In this document: positions 1 through 6,797 of the stretch, piece after piece | Position numbering within the stretch: the stretch's first letter is position 1 | Layout: each line of letters starts with the position of its first letter | NCBI GenBank assembly: GCA_947371415.1 | Contig: CANBPJ010000075.1 | Coordinates: 1-8,561, forward strand | Source: Burkholderiaceae bacterium | GTDB lineage: Bacteria; Pseudomonadota; Gammaproteobacteria; Burkholderiales; Burkholderiaceae | Reading direction: 5' to 3' | Length of the DNA: 8,561 bases | Translations under genes and position numbers: made by a program | Notes under the pieces: generated by a model | What the model was told of the DNA's origin: nothing | Seen by the model: only the letters and a program-made list of their open reading frames with translations | The model's database searches: none

Positions 1-1
1 T

Positions 2-835
2 ATTGGTATGAAGGGTAAGCTGTTGATGCCTGATCCCGCCATCATCTCTCAAGCCGATATTGTGGTGGTGGAGTCAACTTATGGTGATCGCTTGCATAAA
101 ACTTTAGCCGATACGGAAGCTGAATTAATCCAAGTTGTTACTAGCACCATGAATGCCCATGGAAATATTGTGATCCCCGCCTTTGCTGTGGGGCGTACAC
201 AAGAAATTCTTTTTTTTCTCATTGATTTGGTGAGGAGAAATTTGTTGCCTCACCTCAGCATTTGGGTGGATTCCCCGATGGCCACTGCAGCCACGCATTT
301 AACGCAACATTTCTTTGCGCAGCTGGACAAAGAGTCGCAATCTACTTTTGAGTGGTTTAAAAATAATCCTAGTGCAGTTGATCTGCGTTTTATTGCTGAT
401 GTAGAGGAATCTAAGGCGCTCAATAAAATTAAGGGTGGAGCCATCATTATTTCAGCAAGCGGTATGTGTGATGCTGGGCGTATCGTCCATCACCTGCAAA
501 ATAATTTACCGCGCGCACAAAATGCCATTGTGATTACCGGCTTTCAGGCTTACGGCAGCTTAGGACGTCGCCTGGTGGATAAGGCAGTAAAAGTACGCCT
601 GTTTGGTGAGGAGGTTCCCGTCAGGGCATCTATACATACCATTGGCGGACTATCTGCCCATGCCGATCAAGCTGGTCTACTAGAGTGGTTACGCGGTTTT
701 AAGGTAGCCCCGAAATCGGTTTTTGTGGTGCATGGAGAGCCCCAAGCCTCTGCTGTTTTGGGGGAGGCGATTCGTGAAGAGCTTGGATGGCGTAATGTCA
801 TTATTCCAGAGCGCTTACATGCTTACACTTGTTGA
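2..835 (+). CDS. MBL-fold beta-CASP RNA-processing exonuclease/metallohydrolase, 5'-partial
   Basis: This is the C-terminal 277 residues of a metallo-beta-lactamase enzyme with a beta-CASP insert, a family that cleaves RNA using two zinc ions in the cytoplasm. The frame is open to the window edge. The first codons read Ile-Gly just before the ATG at 8, which fits the end of a GD-x-G motif 4, so that ATG is internal and the His-rich N-terminal half is missing. Visible, numbered from position 2: ESTYGDR with motif A Glu24; PAFAVGRTQEIL (59-70) opening the beta-CASP domain; WVDSPMA (88-94); SGMCDAGRIVHHL (153-165); SAHAD with motif B His220; VHGE with motif C His244. Full-length relatives have roughly 450-470 residues (from memory), so about 170-190 are probably missing. 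It converges on the next gene with a 3-base gap and no terminator between. The family call is firm; the RNA substrate is unknown. Confidence 0.93.
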   Translation: MGMKGKLLMPDPAIISQADIVVVESTYGDRLHKTLADTEAELIQVVTSTMNAHGNIVIPAFAVGRTQEILFFLIDLVRRNLLPHLSIWVDSPMATAATHLTQHFFAQLDKESQSTFEWFKNNPSAVDLRFIADVEESKALNKIKGGAIIISASGMCDAGRIVHHLQNNLPRAQNAIVITGFQAYGSLGRRLVDKAVKVRLFGEEVPVRASIHTIGGLSAHADQAGLLEWLRGFKVAPKSVFVVHGEPQASAVLGEAIREELGWRNVIIPERLHAYTC

Positions 836-838
836 GAT

Positions 839-1654
839 TTACTCGGCCACTTTGGCGCCCTGAATGCCATGTCGTTTCATGGATGCAGCTATAAAACCAG
901 AGGCTTTTAGGTCTGCAATTATTCCGCTCAAGAAGGCGGTTGTTTTTTCGAACTCTGGGCGCGATTTAGGCACCCCAATTGCTTGATTGATGACCATGAA
1001 GCGGTCGGGAAGGATACGCAAGCCTTCATAGCGCTGGGCATCGCTTTCAAGTTGCTGCTTGACGCCGGCAGCAACATTGCCTTTGCCTTTCATGAAATCA
1101 TCCACGACCGTTTGGGAGCTAGCAGAGCGAAGCAATGTTGCTTGTTTAATTTCCCTGGTTAAGTAAAGGTCATAGGCACTTCCTTTGCCAACCACAATTT
1201 CATTTCCAACTGCATCAACCTCTTCATTCTTGTGCAATGGGGATGATGCTTTAACCAGATAAGCTCCTTCAATCTGTATGTAGGCTGGGGTGTAGCTGAT
1301 ATCAGCTCCGCGAACCGGATCAATCGCGACGAAGATGAGGTCAATCTGATTGGCTTTGAGAGCCTCCACAGTTGCACCAGCACTTTGATAAGAGATGAGC
1401 TCGACCGGTAACTTAGCTTGCTTGCCAATTTCCTGGGCGATATCAATAGTCACCCCCTTGGGTTGGGGTTGGCTTTGATCAATTGAACCGGCTAAAACGG
1501 GATTTCCTAGATTGATCCCAACACGAAGGGTTCCAGTAGGGGCAAATGATTTAATCATGGTCATATCAGATGGGTTGATAGATGTTAGTTTGGCGGCTTG
1601 ACTGGATATCATTTGAGAAATTAAAAAAATTCCGATGCCAATTATTTTTTTCAT
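839..1654 (-). CDS. Family 3 extracellular solute-binding protein (amino-acid ABC transporter type)
   Basis: This 271-residue protein is probably a periplasmic binding protein that captures an amino acid or similar small polar solute. An N-terminal signal peptide (KK, then a hydrophobic run to about residue 20, with SQAA as a possible cleavage site) precedes an SBP_bac_3 domain. GTLRVGINLG (41-50) is the first beta strand, GVTIDIAQEIG (67-77) matches the family signature region, and the lobe segment ANQIDLIFVAIDPVRGADIS (101-120) is typical. No permease or ATPase gene is adjacent, so its transporter is elsewhere or it acts alone. The ATG at 1654 has no Shine-Dalgarno sequence; TATAAA lies six bases upstream, so a leaderless transcript is possible. 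Its 3' end abuts the convergent nuclease gene. The family is well supported; the ligand is not predictable. Confidence 0.88.
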   Translation of the reverse strand: MKKIIGIGIFLISQMISSQAAKLTSINPSDMTMIKSFAPTGTLRVGINLGNPVLAGSIDQSQPQPKGVTIDIAQEIGKQAKLPVELISYQSAGATVEALKANQIDLIFVAIDPVRGADISYTPAYIQIEGAYLVKASSPLHKNEEVDAVGNEIVVGKGSAYDLYLTREIKQATLLRSASSQTVVDDFMKGKGNVAAGVKQQLESDAQRYEGLRILPDRFMVINQAIGVPKSRPEFEKTTAFLSGIIADLKASGFIAASMKRHGIQGAKVAE

Positions 1655-1660
1655 TGAAGT

Positions 1661-1689
1661 TTTATATGAGATTACCGGGCATAAAAAAA
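1661..1689 (-). promoter_or_regulatory. Candidate promoter for the solute-binding protein gene
   Basis: On the minus strand TATAAA (1666-1661) resembles a sigma-70 -10 box. Seventeen bases upstream is only a T run (1689-1684), a poor -35 that is also the T tract of the preceding gene's terminator. The -10 lies six bases from the ATG, so transcription would start near the start codon. This is a weak prediction. Confidence 0.25.
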
Positions 1690-1708
1690 CCGCGGCAGAC
1701 CGCGGCTT
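1683..1708 (-). terminator. Intrinsic terminator of the small membrane protein gene
   Basis: Read on the minus strand, AAGCCGCGG, a four-base loop (TCTG) and CCGCGGTTT form a nine-pair stem with one G-U pair, followed by a T run (seven T in total from 1689 to 1683). It lies 17 bases after the stop codon of the 62-residue gene, the ideal place for a Rho-independent terminator, and separates it from the downstream solute-binding gene. Confidence 0.9.
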
Positions 1709-1725
1709 GGTTTCTCTAACCGAGA

Positions 1726-1914
1726 TTATTTCTTAGCTTCAGCTGCTGGAGCAACTGGGGCTGCAGGAGCATCTTTCTTGGCTTCTTCCATGTGGGCTGC
1801 TTCAGCGCCATGCTTCTCGCCACCCATATCAATGTCGCCGTCGCCTTTGAGGAGTAAATAGGCTGTAGCACCAACTAATACTAGTACCATGATGATGATT
1901 GAACGGTTGCTCAT
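1726..1914 (-). CDS. Small single-pass membrane protein with Ala/Pro/Lys-rich tail, unknown function
   Basis: I do not recognise a named family. The start is placed at the ATG at 1914 because AAGGA lies seven to eight bases upstream on the minus strand; the longer frame would need a TTG at 1947 without a ribosome site. The 62-residue product has a short basic N terminus (MSNR), one hydrophobic helix (about residues 5-22, IIIMVLVLVGATAYLLL) and then a hydrophilic tail. The tail starts Gly/Asp-rich with two His (GDGDIDMGGEKH), becomes acidic and basic (HMEEAKKD) and ends in Ala-Pro repeats with KK at the C terminus. It looks like a small anchored protein, perhaps with the tail in the periplasm, though the topology is uncertain. 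It has its own strong terminator, so it is probably expressed as a single gene. Function unknown. Confidence 0.72.
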   Translation of the reverse strand: MSNRSIIIMVLVLVGATAYLLLKGDGDIDMGGEKHGAEAAHMEEAKKDAPAAPVAPAAEAKK

Positions 1915-2068
1915 TGCTTTTCCTTGGGTTTGGTTGATATTCTCCAATACTAACTCTTGCAGGACGAGTGGTATATCCGAGTAAGCCCTAGATGCGAAAT
2001 TAATGCAATATTCTAGGTACTAATACTAATTTGGCTGATGATGAGCCACAATTTTTAAAGGTTGCAAC

Positions 2069-2926
2069 ATGAGCTCTAAGTTACCTGTAAATAATTCTCA
2101 AACTATCACCGATTTTCTGAACCTTCAGAAAAGTCAGCTGGCAGAAAATACTTCTGAAGATTCCTATAAGTTTGCCTTTGATGATCAAACCTTTTTGTCT
2201 CGCCGAGAAACCCTAGGTTTGCGCTTTCAATTGGAGTTATTAAAGCCGGAAATTCTGTTGCATGAGCATGGAATTGAGCACACGATTACAGTATTTGGGT
2301 CTACCCGTTTTGTTAGCTCCCAGACGGCACACGAGATGGAAGGTAGTGCAAAAACTCCAGCAGCACTATCAGAAGCTAAAAGAGCTTTACTTCATTGCAA
2401 GTATTACGATTCAGCTAGAGAGTTCGGGACAATAGTTGCGCACTATAACGCCACCCAATCGGAAGATCGAAATAAGCTGTATGTTGCCACTGGCGGTGGC
2501 CCCGGAATTATGGAGGCAGTCAATCGAGGCGCATTTGAGGCGGGGGATAAGTCCATTGGTTTCAATATCAGCCTGCCAAAAGAGCAGCATCCCAATCCCT
2601 ATCTCACTGCAGGGCTGAGCTTCCGCTTTCATTACTTCGCCCTTCGAAAAATGCATTTCATGCTGAGGGCGAGGGCAATCGTTGCTTATCCTGGCGGTTT
2701 TGGCTCTTTTGATGAGCTCTTTGAAGTGCTGACCCTAATGCAAACTAAAAAGGTGGAGCGTTTTCCGGTTGTCTTGGTAGGTAGGGACTTTTGGCAAGAG
2801 ATGATCAATTTCAAGCAAATGCTTGCTTACGGCGTCATTGAGCAAGCTGATATGGATTTGATTCATTTTGTTGAAACAGCCGAAGAAGCCTGGGCAGTCA
2901 TAAGGGACTGGTATCAATTGGCCTAA
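2069..2926 (+). CDS. LOG family protein (TIGR00730-type Rossmann fold nucleotide phosphoribohydrolase)
   Basis: This 285-residue cytoplasmic protein belongs to the LOG/lysine-decarboxylase-like family. Characterised members hydrolyse the N-glycosidic bond of nucleoside 5'-monophosphates, releasing a base such as a cytokinin, and ribose 5-phosphate. Visible are the nucleotide-binding strand and glycine turn (TVFGSTR, 74-80; ATGGGPGIMEA, 140-150) and the signature PGGFGSFDE (208-216) with catalytic Glu216. Arg193 in the LRKMHFMLR segment matches the catalytic Arg. The about 60-residue N-terminal extension and the long spacer make it larger than the roughly 190-residue plant-type LOG proteins, as in the longer bacterial subgroup. 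AAAGG seven bases before the ATG supports the start. It probably leads a rightward operon with the two genes that follow. The family is firm; the true substrate (purine nucleotide salvage versus cytokinin) is unproven. Confidence 0.9.
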   Translation: MSSKLPVNNSQTITDFLNLQKSQLAENTSEDSYKFAFDDQTFLSRRETLGLRFQLELLKPEILLHEHGIEHTITVFGSTRFVSSQTAHEMEGSAKTPAALSEAKRALLHCKYYDSAREFGTIVAHYNATQSEDRNKLYVATGGGPGIMEAVNRGAFEAGDKSIGFNISLPKEQHPNPYLTAGLSFRFHYFALRKMHFMLRARAIVAYPGGFGSFDELFEVLTLMQTKKVERFPVVLVGRDFWQEMINFKQMLAYGVIEQADMDLIHFVETAEEAWAVIRDWYQLA

Positions 2927-2967
2927 GGGATTGGCTGGAAGATCTGTAAAATAGCTGCAAATACATT

Positions 2968-3483
2968 ATGACAATTGCAAATACCGTAACCCTCACTGCC
3001 GAGCTAGATTTACCAGCATATTTTTTTGGCATTGCCATGCTCTTGATTGTGATGCTCGTGCATGGAATTGCTTTGCTCCAAATTGCCAAGCGCTATGAGG
3101 TTAAATCATTTCTTTATTTATCGGAGCATCAATATTCCTCAGTTGCCCTGGTGTTCTATATCAGCGTTCTGTGTTTATTTCTTACCCATATCTTTGAAAT
3201 CATTCTCTGGGGAATCTCATTGCGGGCTTTTAATCTCTTGCCAAATTTGGGAGAGAGTATTTTATTTAGCGGCAGCACCTATACAGCGATGGGCTTCATG
3301 GATGATTTGCTGCCAGGCGGATGGAAGATGCTGGCCATCATCATTGCCTTTTCAGGAATGTTTGCATTTGCTTGGACGGCATCGGTGATGATTTCCATGA
3401 CCAAAAATTTTCGTCAAGCCTATACCCGTTTGCATATGAAAAAACTCAATTTGCCGGCCGAAGTCATAGAGCGTTTTAAGTAA
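2968..3483 (+). CDS. Ion-channel-like (Ion_trans_2-related) integral membrane protein
   Basis: This 171-residue inner-membrane protein has hydrophobic segments at about residues 17-39, 58-83 and 118-144. A short re-entrant-like stretch (97-111) precedes the last segment. That stretch, STYTAMGFMDDLLPGGWK (103-120), aligns with the pore region of two-TM K+ channel domains, where TxxGYGD and a following LPxxW are usual. The filter here reads TAMGFMD (106-112): Gly109, an aromatic and Asp112 remain, but the second Thr is Ala and the second Gly is Met. It may therefore be non-selective or not a channel. The basic cytoplasmic C terminus ends at 171. No good Shine-Dalgarno precedes the ATG at 2968. 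It follows the LOG gene by 41 bases and the flavoprotein gene starts three bases after its stop, which suggests co-transcription. The gene is firm; the channel role is an inference. Confidence 0.8.
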   Translation: MTIANTVTLTAELDLPAYFFGIAMLLIVMLVHGIALLQIAKRYEVKSFLYLSEHQYSSVALVFYISVLCLFLTHIFEIILWGISLRAFNLLPNLGESILFSGSTYTAMGFMDDLLPGGWKMLAIIIAFSGMFAFAWTASVMISMTKNFRQAYTRLHMKKLNLPAEVIERFK

Positions 3484-3486
3484 ATC

Positions 3487-4704
3487 ATGAGTAAATCTTG
3501 GGATGCCATTGTCATTGGTGGTGGCGCGGCCGGACTCTTTTGTGCTGGCGTTGCTGGCCAATTGGGTAAAAAAGTATTGGTGCTAGATCATGCTGACATC
3601 TTGTGTGAAAAAATTCGAATTAGTGGCGGTGGCAGATGTAACTTCACCAATCTGCACAGTAGCCCCGCTAATTTTTTGTCACTCAATCCGCATTTTGTAA
3701 AAAGCGCTTTAGCGCGCTATCCTGCAAAAGAATTTATTAAGCTAGTTCAGTCTTATCGCATTGCTTATCATGAGAAGCATCAGGGGCAGTTATTTTGCGA
3801 TGACTCTGCCAAGCAAATTATCGAGATGCTAATGGCGGAGTGCGCCAAAGGTAATGTCCATATTCGTCATCCAGTCATGGTGGAGTCGATCTCCAACCAA
3901 GCGGGTGAATGGCTGATTAAAACTAATGCTGGAATTGAGCACTCAAAATCACTGGTGATGGCAACGGGGGGTCTACCGGTTCCTGCAATTGGAGCAACGG
4001 CATACTCGCTGGACATTGCCAAGCAATTTGGATTGAATGTGATTGATCCGCGTCCTGCACTAGTTCCACTCTCGTTTACCTCTGGCGAGTTTGACAATCT
4101 CATTGAATTATCTGGTTTAAGTTTGCCGGTCCGCATTGCGGCGGGCTCTAAGGGTAGCCGCTTCGGCGCCTGTCGTTTTAATGAGGATCTACTATTAACC
4201 CATAAAGGCCTCTCAGGGCCAGCAGTCTTGCAAGCCAGTAGCTACTGGACTGAGGGTGAGGCCATTCATGTGGATTGGCTTGGCGCAGTCGAAGCCAATG
4301 GTCGCTTTAGTTGCGATGAGCTTTTCAGTAACGAAGATAACCGCCTCAAGTTGACGGAGAACATCCTGGCGTCAGTAATGCCTTTACGACTGGCAAAAGC
4401 ATTTGCAGAACAAAAAAACCTATTGGGAAAAAAATGGGCAGAAGTCTCTAAAAAAGACCGTCAAGGCCTTAAAGAACTCATCACTAATTGGTCCGTCAAG
4501 CCAGCGGGCACACTTGGCTGGAAAAAAGCAGAGGTCATGTTGGGTGGCGTAGATACCAAAGAGCTAGATGGACAAACGATGATGTCTCGCAATCACCCTG
4601 GCTTATATTTTATTGGCGAGTGTGTTGATGTCACCGGGCATCTTGGCGGCCATAATTTTCAGTGGGCCTGGGCTAGTGGATTTGCTTGTGCCCAAACCCT
4701 TTAA
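3487..4704 (+). CDS. HI0933/BaiN-family NAD(P)/FAD-dependent oxidoreductase
   Basis: This is a complete 405-residue flavoprotein of the HI0933-like family (PF03486, TIGR00275/BaiN type). It has an N-terminal dinucleotide-binding motif IGGGAAGLFCA (10-20), the family hallmark SGGGRCNFTN (46-55), ATGGLPVPAIGATAYSLDIA (159-178), THKGLSGPAVLQ (238-249), and a C-terminal FAD-binding block GLYFIGECVDVTGHLGGHN (372-390) followed by FQWAWASG. Members are FAD-dependent cytoplasmic oxidoreductases; some gut homologues reduce bile-acid intermediates, but most have no known substrate and that role should not be assumed here. The ATG is three bases after the stop of the channel-like gene and lacks a strong ribosome site, which points to translational coupling. 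Family membership is very secure; the substrate is unknown. Confidence 0.93.
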   Translation: MSKSWDAIVIGGGAAGLFCAGVAGQLGKKVLVLDHADILCEKIRISGGGRCNFTNLHSSPANFLSLNPHFVKSALARYPAKEFIKLVQSYRIAYHEKHQGQLFCDDSAKQIIEMLMAECAKGNVHIRHPVMVESISNQAGEWLIKTNAGIEHSKSLVMATGGLPVPAIGATAYSLDIAKQFGLNVIDPRPALVPLSFTSGEFDNLIELSGLSLPVRIAAGSKGSRFGACRFNEDLLLTHKGLSGPAVLQASSYWTEGEAIHVDWLGAVEANGRFSCDELFSNEDNRLKLTENILASVMPLRLAKAFAEQKNLLGKKWAEVSKKDRQGLKELITNWSVKPAGTLGWKKAEVMLGGVDTKELDGQTMMSRNHPGLYFIGECVDVTGHLGGHNFQWAWASGFACAQTL

Positions 4705-4740
4705 TTGATGGTGTATTGAACCCTCCCTTCCTCTGACATT

Positions 4741-5718
4741 ATGCGCACATACTCTAAGACCACTTATTTTTTTGCCGCGATCTTTTTTAGTCTTTGGTTT
4801 GGTGTTGGTGCCAAAGCGGCATATCCAGATAAGCCAATTAAAGTCATTATCGGCTTCCCGGCGGGCGGTCCGCTAGACGCTCATATGCGCTTGCTGGTTG
4901 ATAAGCTCCAAACGAGCTTGGGGCAAGCGGTGATCGTCGATTACAAGGCGGGTGCAGGTGGTACAGTAGGCGCTCAATTTGTGGCGCAGGCTCCAGCAGA
5001 TGGATATACCTTGCTGCTCGCAAACACTGGCACGATGGTGATTAACCCTGCCGTCTATACCAAAACCTCTTATGAGACTCTGAAAGAATTTCAGCCGATT
5101 GCTAGAACGGCACAGCAACCATTGGCTTTAATTGTGAATAATGATGTGCCGGCACAGACACTCAAAGAATTCGTGGCTTATGCAAAAGCCAATCCCGGTA
5201 AATTAAATTACGGATCGGCCGGTAACGGCGGGATTTCCCATCTTGTCCCCGAGATGTTGAAAAATGACGCCGCTATCTTCATGGTGCACATACCATTTAA
5301 AGGCAGTGCTCCGGCTTTTACGGATCTGATTGCGGGGCATGTGCAATTTATGGCAGAGTCTGTTCCTCAGGCTGCCAACTATGCAAAGATGGGGAAGGTA
5401 AGGGCTTTAGCTGTAACGAGCTCGAAGCGTAATCCAGCGTTGCCCAATACTCCGACGGTGATCGAGACCGGCGTTGCAAATCTAGAAGTCGTGGGTTTTT
5501 ACGGCATCTTAGCCCCTAAAGGCACTCCGCCAGATGTGGTGAGTAAGCTGAGTCAAGCCTTCAAGGAGACCCTAGAGTCGCCCGACATTCAGAAAAAAAT
5601 GCTTGAGCAGGGGGCTGATCCAGCTTATCTGAATGCAGATCAATTCACAAAATTTCTTGCTGGAGAAATGCCGCGTTGGGCTAAGGCAGTCAAACAGGCC
5701 GGGGCAAAGCTAGATTAG
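4741..5718 (+). CDS. Bug/TctC-family tripartite tricarboxylate transporter substrate-binding protein
   Basis: This 325-residue periplasmic binding protein has a signal peptide (hydrophobic residues 9-22, cleavage probably after GAKA at residue 26) and a mature start AYPDKPIKVIIGFPAGG, the standard Bug-family opening. Asp46 in the PLDAHMR segment is at the position that usually contacts a ligand carboxylate. Other family marks are NYGSAGNGGISHL (156-168), IPFKGSAPAFTDLIAGHV (184-201) and GILAPKGTPPDVV (255-267). Length matches the family. No tctA or tctB membrane genes are in view, so it is an orphan receptor, as is common in Burkholderiales. No clear ribosome site precedes the ATG; the only in-frame upstream ATG (4708) hits a stop codon. 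Its stop overlaps that of the convergent globin gene by four bases. Its ligand, probably a carboxylate, cannot be predicted. Confidence 0.93.
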   Translation: MRTYSKTTYFFAAIFFSLWFGVGAKAAYPDKPIKVIIGFPAGGPLDAHMRLLVDKLQTSLGQAVIVDYKAGAGGTVGAQFVAQAPADGYTLLLANTGTMVINPAVYTKTSYETLKEFQPIARTAQQPLALIVNNDVPAQTLKEFVAYAKANPGKLNYGSAGNGGISHLVPEMLKNDAAIFMVHIPFKGSAPAFTDLIAGHVQFMAESVPQAANYAKMGKVRALAVTSSKRNPALPNTPTVIETGVANLEVVGFYGILAPKGTPPDVVSKLSQAFKETLESPDIQKKMLEQGADPAYLNADQFTKFLAGEMPRWAKAVKQAGAKLD

Positions 5719-6104
5719 TTTGGCTGGTTTCTCATCCAGTCGGCAGTATTAAAAAAAGACTCCTCTAGCTGAGCTCCAATCTGACCGTCGATACCGCAAT
5801 CTTCCATGGCGCGATACATGCAGGCTAGCCATTGATTGCGCTCTTTAAGACCAATCTTGAATGGCAGGTGTCTGGCACGAAGCATTGGATGGCCATACTT
5901 GGGAGAGTAGACATCTGGGCCACCCAGCCATCCGGTTAAAAACAGTTTGAGCTTATCTCTGGAGCCTGAAAGATCTTGTGAGTGCATTGATCGCAACTCT
6001 GTGAAGGCCTCCTCGAGGGACATTAAATCATAAAAACGATCGACCAATTCCTCAACCTTGCCTGCGCCACCAATAATATCGTAAGGGTTTTTTCTTTCGC
6101 TCAT
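5715..6104 (-). CDS. Group II truncated haemoglobin (trHb2/HbO)
   Basis: This 129-residue haem protein of the 2/2 globin fold probably binds O2, NO or peroxides in the cytoplasm. Key residues can be assigned: Tyr25 (B10) in DRFYDLM; His41 (CD1) in RSMHSQDL, as in the Tyr-His-Trp group of trHb2 proteins; the E-helix region LFLTGWLGGPDVY (54-66); GHPMLRARHLPF (71-82) with proximal His79 (F8); and Trp92 (G8) in ERNQWLACM. Together these are diagnostic of group II. Length is normal and the haem pocket looks intact. The start is at 6104; AAGG sits only one base before the ATG, too close for ideal Shine-Dalgarno spacing, so initiation is not well defined. The gene is divergent from the phasin-like gene and convergent with the Bug gene. 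Family is firm; the physiological role (NO detoxification or oxygen chemistry) is inferred. Confidence 0.94.
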   Translation of the reverse strand: MSERKNPYDIIGGAGKVEELVDRFYDLMSLEEAFTELRSMHSQDLSGSRDKLKLFLTGWLGGPDVYSPKYGHPMLRARHLPFKIGLKERNQWLACMYRAMEDCGIDGQIGAQLEESFFNTADWMRNQPN

Positions 6105-6134
6105 GCCTTATTTTAATGCCTATAACACTGGTAA

Positions 6135-6161
6135 TTGGCAAGGCGCTAATTTGGGTATAGA
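6135..6161 (+). promoter_or_regulatory. Candidate sigma-70 promoter for the phasin-like gene
   Basis: TTGGCA (6135-6140) matches the -35 consensus at five of six positions and TATAGA (6156-6161) matches the -10 at four of six. The spacer is only 15 bases, shorter than ideal. The site lies in the divergent gap between the globin and the phasin-like gene, about 57 bases before the start codon. Confidence 0.3.
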
Positions 6162-6217
6162 GTTGAACTATGAGTATTTTTGGCCCAATCATTTAATTTA
6201 ACCAAGGGAGAGATGTG

Positions 6218-6739
6218 ATGGATAAGAAGGATATTCAAGCATGGCAACAAGAAAAGGCGAGGGAGTTATTTGCCTATTCCCATAAATTACTGGATGCCGC
6301 AAAAGATCTTAGTGAGCATCATCTTGCAGAAATTCAGTGGGGCATGAAAAATGCCATGGAGAGTGCAAAATCTGCGGCAAAAAATGATCTGGTCAAATTA
6401 AGAGATTTACAAGAAGCCGCAAGTAAAGAAGCTGCTAAACGAGCTGCCGCTTATCAAAGGAAGGTAAAGTCTGTTCTCAAAGATCTTGGTGAGGATGCAG
6501 CCGATGAAACTGAGAAGCACTTGGAGAAGGTTCGTAGCTCTCTAGTTGGCTGGCTTGAAGACGCTGAAAGCAAATTACCAAACCATGCAGACAAATTATC
6601 CAAAGTAGTTCATGACATGTCTTCTGCCGGACAAAAGATGTTTAAAGAGGGTAGAAAAATTGTCAATCAAGTGGCTGATGCTGCAGAAAAGAATATTGAA
6701 GAGCACCTCAGAAAGGGCTCTGAAACTAAGAAAAAATGA
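6218..6739 (+). CDS. Phasin-like helical protein, probable polyhydroxyalkanoate granule associated
   Basis: This 173-residue soluble protein is almost entirely amphipathic helix, rich in Ala, Lys and Glu, without signal peptide or membrane segment. ATG 6218 is chosen over GTG 6215 because AAGGGAG (6204-6210) is then seven bases upstream. The N-terminal half (residues 14-80: RELFAYSHKLLDAAKDLSEH, then AEIQ, LRDLQEAASKEAAKRAAAYQ) resembles phasin family proteins, which coat polyhydroxyalkanoate granules. The second half, with EKHLEKVRSSL, then MFKEGRKIVNQVADAAEKNI, looks like further coiled coil, and the tail is very basic (KGSETKKK). No pha genes are in view, so the phasin assignment rests on composition and pattern only; a histone-like or other helical protein of unknown role remains possible. 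It ends before a strong terminator. Confidence 0.72.
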   Translation: MDKKDIQAWQQEKARELFAYSHKLLDAAKDLSEHHLAEIQWGMKNAMESAKSAAKNDLVKLRDLQEAASKEAAKRAAAYQRKVKSVLKDLGEDAADETEKHLEKVRSSLVGWLEDAESKLPNHADKLSKVVHDMSSAGQKMFKEGRKIVNQVADAAEKNIEEHLRKGSETKKK

Positions 6740-6762
6740 AGTCAGCAATTTCTTCGGCAATC

Positions 6763-6797
6763 AAAAAACCGCCCCTAGTAATATAGGCGGTTTTTTT
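6763..6797. terminator. Bidirectional intrinsic terminator between convergent genes
   Basis: AAAAAACCGCC (6763-6773) pairs perfectly with GGCGGTTTTTT (6786-6796) around a 12-base loop. There is a T tract at the 3' side on the plus strand and, through the A run, on the minus strand. It ends the phasin-like gene (stop 23 bases before it) and the leftward Trp-rich gene, whose TAA occupies 6798-6796 and so overlaps the stem. Confidence 0.92.

Noticed and set aside
250..447. Antisense reading frame inside the nuclease gene
   Set aside because: No ribosome site and no recognisable motif; it is opposite a well-supported conserved coding region. Other antisense and out-of-frame readings across the window were dropped for the same reason.
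1915..1947. Longer start (TTG 1947) for the small membrane protein
   Set aside because: TTG codon without ribosome site; ATG 1914 has AAGGA at correct spacing and puts the TM helix at the N terminus.
2032..2048. Small hairpin TGGCT/AGCCA just before the LOG gene ribosome site
   Set aside because: Only five pairs with a seven-base loop; expected by chance and not like any known riboswitch or thermometer.
3062..3388. 108-codon alternate plus-strand frame within the channel-like gene
   Set aside because: It overlaps a gene with clear membrane segments and pore-like motif in another frame, and its translation has no family pattern.
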